From assembly GCF_000272405.2 (NCBI RefSeq), contig NZ_AJZM02000064.1, positions 1 through 38,056 of the forward strand: DNA of 38,056 bases, written 5' to 3'. How positions within the stretch are numbered: position 1 is the stretch's first letter; each line of letters opens with the position of its first letter. This DNA comes from Vibrio tasmaniensis 1F-187 (GTDB taxonomy: Bacteria; Pseudomonadota; Gammaproteobacteria; Enterobacterales; Vibrionaceae). Shown here piece after piece: positions 27,944 to 36,200 of the stretch. The position numbers and the translations under genes are program-made. Below the pieces are notes generated by a model, which worked only from the letters and a program-made list of their open reading frames with translations, did no database searches and was not told the DNA's origin.

Positions 27944-29563
27944 TTAAGCATACGCATCTCGGAGGCGTTTCTTATTCACTTTGCCGACAGGTGTCTTGGG
28001 CAATGAATCGACAAATTTGATTAAATCTGGGATTTTGTAATCAGCTAAGCCACAATCACGTAGGAAATATTTTAGTTTGAAGGGATTTATGTCTGCCCCT
28101 TCGACTTTAACGATTACAGCGCAACTTCGTTCTCCTAAGTAGTCGTCAGGTATCGCAATGAGAGCGGCATCATGAACCCCATCGTGTCGAATTAGATGGT
28201 TTTCGACCTCTTCTGCTGCAATCTTTTCCCCCCCTCGGTTAATCTGGTCTTTATCTCGCCCTGTTACAATGATATTACCGTCCTTAGTCTGTTTAACTAT
28301 GTCACCAGTGTGATAAAACCCTTGTTGGTCGAATGAAAGACGGTTGTGTTCTTTTGCTTGGTAATAGCCGCGAATGGTGTAAGGACCTTGAGTGAGAAGA
28401 AAACCTTCCTCTCCGCAGGATACTGACTCCCCCTCTTCATTCACGATTTTAATCCGATCATGTTGTGAAATAGGGCGCCCTTGGGTAGAGGCAATAACTT
28501 CCATAGGATCATCCAATCTAGTGTAGTTCACTAGCCCTTCAGCCATACCAAAGACTTGTTGAAGCTGACAACCTAACTTGTTTGGTAGGTCTGTAGCCGC
28601 CGTTTGGCTAAACTTAGCGCCACCGACTTGAACTAATTTTAAGCTTGAAAGATCATGAGTAGTGGATTGAGCCTGCTCCATCCACAGCAGTGCTAGTGGG
28701 GGAACTAAGCCCGATACGGTAATTTTATGCTCTTCAATTAGTTTAAACGCTGATTTTGGGGTAGGGTCATGCGTAAGAACAACCGTACCTCCAGCGAAAA
28801 AGACCCCTAAAGCTCCCGGTGAACTTAATGGGAAATTATGTGCAACCGGCAGCGCACATAAGTAGCGAGTGTTTTCAGTAAACTTACAGATAGTGTTACT
28901 GCCAATCACGCTATAAGCATAGTCATTGTGGGTTCGAGGTATCAGTTTTGGCGTACCGGTTGTTCCACCTGACAATTGGAAAAATGCCAGTTCAGATGCT
29001 TCTGCTTCTTGTTTATCATCGGGTTGCCCCGTGAAATCATCAAGCGATGTGAACCTTGGATCTGCCAAGTCCGTAGCATCACAGCGAACGATGATATGTT
29101 CTAATTCATTACTTTCATCTAACACTTGCTTAGCTAAGGCTTGGTAATTAAAGCCAGTATGTTTCCCATCTACAATGTAAGCTTTGGCTTTGGCGTGTTG
29201 GCAAAAATAAGATACTTCTGAGAAGCGATGAGCGGGAAGAGCTAAAACGGGTCGAATACCTTTCTGTAACAAGGCAAAATAGCAGAAATAGAATTCGGCT
29301 ACGTTTGTCATTTGTAATACGACATTGTCGCCCTTCATTAACCCTAAAGACTGAAAACCTGAAGCCATTTGAGACACTCTCTCTGCGGCTTGTAAATAGC
29401 TAAATTGACGCTCACCACAGATAAGAGCCATGTTGTTACCACACCGCTCAACTGAGTGCTGAAAATGATCGAAAAGAGTTCTGTCTTGCCAATAACCTAG
29501 CTCTCTATACAAAGAAGCTTGGGGTGTTGGCCAATCTGTATAATCCATATGTTCATTCGACAT
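27944..29563 (-). CDS. vibE: 2,3-dihydroxybenzoate-AMP ligase VibE
   Basis: This 539-residue aryl-AMP ligase activates 2,3-dihydroxybenzoate and loads an aryl carrier. It has [57 protein letters not shown] and the C-terminal [13 protein letters not shown]. The pocket segment HNFPLSSPG (242-250) keeps Ser248 at the DhbE Ser240 position, and [15 protein letters not shown] keeps Val at position 337. Both fit DHB activators and differ from the other ligase in the window. The length is close to VibE and EntE. The start lies 11 bases after the vibC stop, with TAGGTAG upstream. Confidence 0.92.
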   Translation of the reverse strand: MSNEHMDYTDWPTPQASLYRELGYWQDRTLFDHFQHSVERCGNNMALICGERQFSYLQAAERVSQMASGFQSLGLMKGDNVVLQMTNVAEFYFCYFALLQKGIRPVLALPAHRFSEVSYFCQHAKAKAYIVDGKHTGFNYQALAKQVLDESNELEHIIVRCDATDLADPRFTSLDDFTGQPDDKQEAEASELAFFQLSGGTTGTPKLIPRTHNDYAYSVIGSNTICKFTENTRYLCALPVAHNFPLSSPGALGVFFAGGTVVLTHDPTPKSAFKLIEEHKITVSGLVPPLALLWMEQAQSTTHDLSSLKLVQVGGAKFSQTAATDLPNKLGCQLQQVFGMAEGLVNYTRLDDPMEVIASTQGRPISQHDRIKIVNEEGESVSCGEEGFLLTQGPYTIRGYYQAKEHNRLSFDQQGFYHTGDIVKQTKDGNIIVTGRDKDQINRGGEKIAAEEVENHLIRHDGVHDAALIAIPDDYLGERSCAVIVKVEGADINPFKLKYFLRDCGLADYKIPDLIKFVDSLPKTPVGKVNKKRLRDAYA

Positions 29564-29574
29564 TATGAGTCTAC

Positions 29575-30756
29575 CTATGCCGTCAACATATCTTTAAGTT
29601 GGATACCTGCTGCCGTTAAGATGGTGTTCATTTTGGCACCAGTTTCATCCAGTTCGCTTTGTGGATGTGATTCATCAACAATACCTGCTCCAGCAAAAAC
29701 TTTCATTTGTCGTTTTTGGACCTCAGCACAACGGATCGTCACCACCCACTCCCCATTACCTCTTGAATCACACCAACCAACCATACCGGTAAAATACCCT
29801 CGGTCGAATTGCTCCAATTTTCGGATAGCTTCATACGCTTTCTGTCGCGGATAACCGCAAACTGCAGGGGTAGGGTGTAATTCAGCAGCGACTTCCAACA
29901 CATTAGTGTGAGGGTTACTGACTTGACCCTCTAGTTCCGTGGAGAGATGAAGCATGGTTTTTGTTTCTATGACTGATGGAATCATAGGTGTGTACAGGTT
30001 GTGGCAATACTTGCTCATCACACGCTCAACTTCTTCTACAACTAGACCATGTTCGTGCAGATCTTTGTTGGTATTGAGCAATGAATTTGTTGAGCTTTGA
30101 TTCTGTTCGTCCAGTTCAGAACGCGGGCGCGATCCTGCGAGTGGGTTAGAGGTGAGATAACTGCCTTTTTTTGCAACAAGGAGTTCTGGACTCGCCCCCA
30201 TTAGCTTTTGGTTGTCATTGATATTCGCTGCGAACGTATAGCCTTTCGAGTTGATTGATAACAGATTACGAAGCAAAGTTTGCTGCTGAATATCAGCGTC
30301 TGTTTCTACTTCAATAGCCCGAGAAAGAACCACTTTTGAAAGCTCTGTGTTGGCAAACATATCAAGAAGGTCGGATACCCCTTGCTTATAATGATTACCG
30401 CTTGGGGAAGAAATGACGTGCGCATCGGCAGAAGAAAGCGGATTTGAGTGTAAGGATCTTGTACTACTAGAGATGAATAACTGCTCTGGGATAATAAATT
30501 TAGTCGGGTTTTCTTCGTTAAATGGGACGACACCAAATAGCACTGGATTATCGGCTTCTGATTTTTTAGCCGCCTGGAGCATTTCGTTCGCCTTCTCGGC
30601 TAGCTCTGAAAATGCAATAGGCTGGTGGAACTCATTTTCAATACCTTTACCCATCATCGTATTACTGGGAGAAGCGAAGAAAAATGGAGATGACAATAGC
30701 TCTCTATCTAGCAGATCACTTTCCATTTTTGAATAGCCAATGACTTCACGTTTCAT
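29575..30756 (-). CDS. vibC: Isochorismate synthase VibC
   Basis: VibC converts chorismate to isochorismate, the shared precursor of DHB and salicylate here. The 393 residues are of EntC/VibC/DhbC size. Chorismate-binding family motifs are seen: [71 protein letters not shown] and [31 protein letters not shown] lies before the ATG. It is the first gene of a two-gene minus-strand operon with vibE, under the Fur-like box at 30893-30911. No second isochorismate synthase is present, so one enzyme feeds both aryl branches. Confidence 0.94.
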   Translation of the reverse strand: MKREVIGYSKMESDLLDRELLSSPFFFASPSNTMMGKGIENEFHQPIAFSELAEKANEMLQAAKKSEADNPVLFGVVPFNEENPTKFIIPEQLFISSSTRSLHSNPLSSADAHVISSPSGNHYKQGVSDLLDMFANTELSKVVLSRAIEVETDADIQQQTLLRNLLSINSKGYTFAANINDNQKLMGASPELLVAKKGSYLTSNPLAGSRPRSELDEQNQSSTNSLLNTNKDLHEHGLVVEEVERVMSKYCHNLYTPMIPSVIETKTMLHLSTELEGQVSNPHTNVLEVAAELHPTPAVCGYPRQKAYEAIRKLEQFDRGYFTGMVGWCDSRGNGEWVVTIRCAEVQKRQMKVFAGAGIVDESHPQSELDETGAKMNTILTAAGIQLKDMLTA

Positions 30757-30892
30757 AACAGGTCCCTCTTTGTGTATAGATCGTTATGACGATGTGCAAT
30801 TACTTACATTGATGTTCTTAAAGGAACTCATTTGTCATGCACTTCATCGGGTTGCTTATTTTGGTCAGTAAGATTACATTTACATTTATTTA

Positions 30893-30911
30893 AATGCTAA
30901 TGATAATGATT
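30893..30911. promoter_or_regulatory. Fur box between vibC and vibA
   Basis: AATGCTAATGATAATGATT fits the Fur pattern (overlapping GATAAT-like hexamers on both strands). It lies 136 bases from vibC (-) and 116 bases from vibA (+), placed to control both. Confidence 0.8.
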
Positions 30912-31027
30912 TCTATTTGATGTAAATCGTCATTATTGAAGGCTGCTCACATTCTTTGATTTTTGTTTTATGTAAATGCATACAAAAGTCGCAATTTTGA
31001 TTGTTTATTATTCGGTTGTTTAGGTAT

Positions 31028-31813
31028 ATGGAAAGATTTCTTGAAGGACAATTAGTGTTATTAACGGGTGCTGCAAAAGGTATTGGTTTTAGCACGTTAG
31101 AGAGTTTGTTGGACTCGGGAGCTAAGGTGCTCGCTACGGATATTGATAGCCAACTCCTCGCGACTAAATCTGAATCTCTAGCGAGAAAGTATCCAGATCA
31201 GCTCTGGGTTGAACCGTTGGATCTGTCAAAACCTGAGTTAGTAAAACAGAGTATTTATCATTGGGTAGCAGAGTACGGTGAGTTTGACCACTTAGTGAGT
31301 TGTGCTGGTATTCTTCATTTAGGTGCGCTGTGTGATATGTCATTCGAGCAGATAGAAAACACATTTATGGTCAATTCGTTTGGTGCTCTAGCCACAATGC
31401 AGGCGGTATCTAAGTGTATGAAAGATCGGGGGAAGGGGAATATGGTTGTTGTCGGTTCGAATGCTGCCAATACTCCTAGAGCAAATATGGGGGCTTATGC
31501 AGCATCTAAGTCGGCGTTACACATGTTTGTAAAATCCATTGGTATTGAACTCGCGCCTTTGGGGATTCGTTGCAATATTGTGAGCCCAGGGTCTACACGT
31601 ACAGAAATGCAATTGCAACTTTGGAATGAGAGTTATGGTGAGGAGCAGGTCATTGCCGGAGATGCAACGCAGTTTCGTCTAGGTATTCCGCTCAACAAGA
31701 TTGCTGAACCCAAAGATATTGCTCAATCGATATTGTTTCTGATGTCTAATGCAGCTAATCATATCACTATGCATGACTTGCGGATTGATGGTGGTGCAAC
31801 GCTCGATAACTAG
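31028..31813 (+). CDS. vibA: 2,3-dihydro-2,3-dihydroxybenzoate dehydrogenase VibA
   Basis: VibA oxidises the product of VibB to 2,3-dihydroxybenzoate with NAD+. It is a short-chain dehydrogenase of 261 residues from ATG 31028. It has the nucleotide-binding TGAAKGIGFST, CAGILHLGAL (the NNAG-type element), the catalytic YAASK in MGAYAASKSALHMFVKSIGI, and RCNIVSPGSTRTEMQ. It resembles EntA. The frame is open back to a TTG at 31001, but the family N-terminus fits the later ATG. It is a single-gene unit that converges on the DAHP synthase gene. Confidence 0.93.
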   Translation: MERFLEGQLVLLTGAAKGIGFSTLESLLDSGAKVLATDIDSQLLATKSESLARKYPDQLWVEPLDLSKPELVKQSIYHWVAEYGEFDHLVSCAGILHLGALCDMSFEQIENTFMVNSFGALATMQAVSKCMKDRGKGNMVVVGSNAANTPRANMGAYAASKSALHMFVKSIGIELAPLGIRCNIVSPGSTRTEMQLQLWNESYGEEQVIAGDATQFRLGIPLNKIAEPKDIAQSILFLMSNAANHITMHDLRIDGGATLDN

Positions 31814-31824
31814 ACATCATAGAG

Positions 31825-31850
31825 TTATATGGCGCGCATGCGCCATATAA
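31825..31850. terminator. Hairpin between vibA and the DAHP synthase gene
   Basis: A perfect 10-bp stem TTATATGGCG / CGCCATATAA has a 6-base loop between convergent genes. An A/T-rich flank follows but the T-run is weak, so termination efficiency is uncertain. Confidence 0.65.
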
Positions 31851-31859
31851 AATTTTAGG

Positions 31860-32930
31860 TTAAGCGACCGTCGATAATTTCTTATGAGTTGCCTCTACCA
31901 TTGCATTTGCAAAGACATCGAGAATTGCAACGGTATCTTCCCAGTTTAGACATTCATCAGTGATGGATTGACCTCTGGTTAGTGGCGTCGCATCTATATT
32001 TTGCGCCCCTCCGACTAAGAAGCTTTCAGACATAACGCCGGCGATGTACTGCTCTCCTGAAATGATTTGCTCTGCAATGTTTCTGGCTACATTGAGTTGA
32101 TTTTTGGCAATTTTCAGACTGTTCCCATGACTACAATCAATGATGATTCGGGGGTTAAGGCCGTTTAATTCTAATTGTTTTGTTACATCACAGACGTGTA
32201 CGTTAGTATAGTTTGGCTGTTTTCCGCCACGTAAAATGATATGTCCGTTAGGGTTGCCATGTGTCATTGCAGACATGGGTGTATTACCAAAACCAGAGAC
32301 ATAAACTAGGTGAGGAGATTTCGCGGCGTGAATTGCGTCAATCGCGATCGTTACATTGCCATCCGTTCCATTCTTAAACCCAATAGGGCACGGGATGCCT
32401 GAAGCCATTTGTCTGTGTGTTTGAGACTCAGTGGTTCTTGCTCCAATAGCGCCCCAACAAATTAAATCAGATACATATGGGTACACGGTGGTGTCTAAAA
32501 ACTCGGTTGCCGTTGCAAGCTCTAGATCAACAACATCTTTTAAGAATTTTCTTGCGACAAACAGCCCCTTACTCATCTTATGGCTATTGTCTAAATCGGG
32601 ATCGACAATGAGCCCTTTCCAACCGACGCGGGTTCGTGGTTTTTCAAAATAGGTTCGCATGACGATCAAGAGCTGGTCACGATATTTGTTCTGTAGTTCG
32701 GCCAACTTACGAGCATACTCTAAAGCAGCCTCTGGGTCGTGGATGGAGCAAGGTCCAATGATAACGAGCAGACGGTTATCTTTCCCATTTAAAATTTCTG
32801 TGATTTCGAATCTTTTATCACGGATAAATCGTTCACTTTTTTCGTCTAGAGTGATTTCACTCGTTACATCAATCACACTCGGCAGTGGCTCTATCGTGGT
32901 TGAATTAAGTTGCTTCTCTAACTCTTGCAT
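31860..32930 (-). CDS. 3-deoxy-7-phosphoheptulonate (DAHP) synthase, class I AroF/G/H type
   Basis: This enzyme joins phosphoenolpyruvate and erythrose 4-phosphate in the first step of the shikimate pathway, which ends in chorismate. The 356 residues show IIGPCSIHDPEAALEYARKL, RTYFEKPRTRVGWKGLI, GAIGARTTESQTHRQMASG, FKNGTDGNV, GHIILRGG and IDCSHGNS. The start is well fixed by AGGAGGAAGG directly before the ATG. A Fur-like box (33019-33037) lies about 90 bases upstream. Its place in the cluster suggests a dedicated, iron-regulated isoenzyme that raises chorismate supply. Feedback sensitivity (Phe, Tyr or Trp) cannot be read by eye. Confidence 0.93.
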   Translation of the reverse strand: MQELEKQLNSTTIEPLPSVIDVTSEITLDEKSERFIRDKRFEITEILNGKDNRLLVIIGPCSIHDPEAALEYARKLAELQNKYRDQLLIVMRTYFEKPRTRVGWKGLIVDPDLDNSHKMSKGLFVARKFLKDVVDLELATATEFLDTTVYPYVSDLICWGAIGARTTESQTHRQMASGIPCPIGFKNGTDGNVTIAIDAIHAAKSPHLVYVSGFGNTPMSAMTHGNPNGHIILRGGKQPNYTNVHVCDVTKQLELNGLNPRIIIDCSHGNSLKIAKNQLNVARNIAEQIISGEQYIAGVMSESFLVGGAQNIDATPLTRGQSITDECLNWEDTVAILDVFANAMVEATHKKLSTVA

Positions 32931-33018
32931 CCTTCCTCCTAAAACAAGTGTTCCTTGATGTTATGGCTTCATCAAATGCGCGGTCCAGGTATGATTTGGA
33001 AAACATTCAATTCCAATA

Positions 33019-33037
33019 AATGATAATTATTATCATT
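33019..33037. promoter_or_regulatory. Fur box upstream of DAHP synthase gene
   Basis: AATGATAATTATTATCATT is palindromic apart from its centre and one of the best Fur-box matches in the window. It lies 89 bases from the DAHP synthase start. Confidence 0.88.
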
Positions 33038-33156
33038 TGATTTTGAGGATTATTGAAATAGGAGCTAGGTGTTGTCAAGCTTATTGTTGGGTGATGTAGT
33101 GAGATCATGCCCAATACAATCAGTACATCAACTCATATTAGTCAGTATTAAACAAA

Positions 33157-33175
33157 AATGATAACGCTTATCATT
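33157..33175. promoter_or_regulatory. Fur box upstream of NRPS gene
   Basis: AATGATAACGCTTATCATT is a symmetrical 19-mer within a longer dyad (AAAAATGATAA-CGC-TTATCATTTTT, 33154-33178). It lies 72 bases before the NRPS start. Confidence 0.85.
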
Positions 33176-33247
33176 TTTGTTTGAGTTTATTCTTAAGCTG
33201 GTGTATTACATTAGTTTAATAAGCCTCGTGGCACATTAAATGGATGA

Positions 33248-36200
33248 ATGAGTGTGGAAATGAAGATGAGAGAATTGACGACTGTACAGGCTGCTTATTA
33301 TGTCGGTAGGCAAACAGGCCAATCGATGGGAGGCGTAGCGGCTCATATTTATGCTGAATTTGATGGTGAAAATATCGACTCAGAAAAATTGGCAAGTGCG
33401 GTGAGGAAGTTGTACATCAATCATCCTATGTTACGGATGAAAGTTACTTCTGGTGGTCAACAAACCATCGCTCCTTTATCTTCTGTTCATCAACTTATCA
33501 TTGATGATATTGAACACCTTTCACCATCGGCTACCCGTGACTTTTTAATAGAGAAGCGCACTGCTATTACTGACCAGAAACTGGATTTAGACAATGGGCA
33601 GGCCGCGCAGATCGGTATCACACGTCATTCTAAAGTGCAGTGCCGTTTGCATATAGACGTAGACATGATTGCTGTGGATGCACAGAGCTTCCGAATCTTA
33701 GTCGAAGAGTTGGCTAAGCTCTATAGCGATGAACATCAAGGCAACGAGACACAAGAGAAGAATTCGTTCTTTGAATATTTAGATAAACAAGCTGCGGACA
33801 ATTACCTCGTAGCTAAACGACAGTCTGATAAGACATGGTGGCAACAACGATTACCAGACATCGCTGGAGCACCTGAGTTTCCGTATGTTAATGGGGATAT
33901 TGATCGTCAGCATGGGCACAGTCAGCGGTTCACACATCAGTTGACTCAAGAGCAACGGTCTTCGATCGAAGAGTTAGCCAAGAAACACCACTTAACCTTA
34001 ACCCAACTTTTTCTAACGCTTTTCTCTCAAGCCGTAGGTAGCTCTTGTAACAGCCCTGATTTTCGATTGAATGTGCCGACTTTTCACCGCGGTTTCTATA
34101 CGAACGATGCAGAGACAACGATAGGTGATTTCTCGAACTTGCTGATCTACAGCGCTAGCTTGAAAGCTCAAGAATCAACGCTTAATCATTGTCGTCGTAC
34201 TGCCAATCAACTGAACCAATTACTCAACCATGAAAGCTATTCTGGTGTAACGGTGATGCGAGATTTATCGCGTTACTATGGGACCGTGCAAGCATCGCCT
34301 ATCGTATTTACATCGGGAATGGATGTTGAAGGTGATGATTTATTCTCTGAGGCAGTCACAAAAGTCTTCGGAAAAATGAACTGGATAATCTCTCAAGGTG
34401 CTCAGGTTACATTAGATGCACAAATCGCGCCTGCGTACGAAGGTATTTTTGTCAATTGGGATGTGCGAATGGACGTGTTCCCTAAAGGCTTTGTCGATAC
34501 CTTGTTTAACAAGTTTATTGCGATTGTTCAATCTTTAGCTGATGAACCTAATAGCATACATAACTCTTTGGAAAGTACGCTCGCTCAGTTAGGTTATGCA
34601 TGTCCTTCGTTACCCTTAGTTACCTCTTGTCCAAAGCCTTTAACAGAGCTACAAAAATCTTACCTACTCGGTCGCTCTACTCATATCCCTATGGGTGGCA
34701 CTGCGATGCATGAATTCCGGGAATACCGAGGGAAAATAGAATCGAGCTTAGTTGAGTCTCGCCTCGAATCATTGGTAAAAAAGTACGATGCGTTACGGAT
34801 GCACATCGATGAGAACAAGCTTGTTCAGCAGGTGTCGTCTAAGGTGACTTTGAATTTTGACTCCCATGACTTTCGACACTTGTCGATTGAGCAAGCGCTA
34901 GAGAGAGTTGGTAAAATTCGTCAAGTGAGTAATCACACGATGCACGACCTGTCGAAGTCGCCATGGCGTGTTTCTGTTATTCAATTGCCTGACTCTGATA
35001 TCGGTTATCAGACCATTGTCTTTACCAGTTTTGATGCATTAATTGTTGATGGTAGAACACACTCCCTGATTCTTTCTGAATTATTGAAAAAGAATAGCGG
35101 GCATTTGCATGAGCTCTGTGCTAACAGCGCTGAGACCAATCACTTTGATAGTGAACATGACACTGCCAAAAGGGAGGCAGATATGTCGTTCTGGCAAAGT
35201 AAGCTTGACCCAGAGTGCGCGCCACCTTCACTTCCATGGAAACAGCGATTGGATCATATAAAGGCTTCGCGTTACCAGCGAGAAAGCATTGTTATAGACA
35301 AAACTGCATTAACTCAGTTAACGATGGCGAGTGCAGCCAACAGCTTGTTTTTGAACTCAGCACTTTCTGCTCTTGTTCTTGAAGGGATGTCGTATTGGAC
35401 GACAGAACAAGAGATGAGAGTTGGTTTTCCGGTAGCGATCCCACAAAGCGATCAACCTCTTGGTAATGGTTCGACGTTCGTGATTTTGGAGTACCGAAAG
35501 AATAAAGGCAGCTTGCTAGAGCGAGCACAGGGTATGCAAAATGATATGTTTGAGGCGCTTGATCATCTCGACTTTTCTGGTGTTGATATCAATCGTCAGT
35601 TAATGACTTCGCGAACCAGTTCATTGGCTTTACCTGTTGTAGTGACGAATGGTCTAACTTGGGATGCATTATCCGATGACGATGAACTCGTCTTCTTTGA
35701 TGGTATAACCCAAACCCCTCAAGTCGCGTTAGATATCCGCCTTAATTTTGATGAAAGGCGAAATCTAGTATTGAGTTTTGACTATGCGGTTGACGCACTA
35801 GATAAACGAGTGGTTGTCTCCATACTTGAATCGATAGAGCGTCACATTGAGACCGTATGTGAGACCCATGATTTTGACATCCCTTCACATAAGGTACTCA
35901 ACCTTGAACACTATAAATTGAACTGTGATGTAAAAGAGTTTGAATGCTCCAAGTTCTTATCCAAGATAGCGCGTAATCTTGCGGAAAATGCGAGTGATGA
36001 TATCGCGGTCATTTGTGGTGAACGGCATATCAGCTACAAGGCATTTGGGGAGGACGTCCATAAGGTGATGCAGCATATTGCTCACCTTGGCTTGAAGCAA
36101 GGTGATGTGTTGGCCATCTGTTTGCCAAAGAGCCCTGAGCATTTAGTGATGACGATTGCCTGTTCATTATCAGGGATTATATGGGTGCCTATCGATGCTT

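Larger units (their letters stand above)
32931..33247. promoter_or_regulatory. Divergent control region of DAHP synthase and NRPS genes
   Basis: This 317-base intergenic stretch has no coding evidence. It holds two separate Fur-like boxes, 33019-33037 nearer the DAHP synthase gene and 33157-33175 nearer the NRPS gene, so each gene appears to have its own iron-controlled promoter. Confidence 0.7.
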
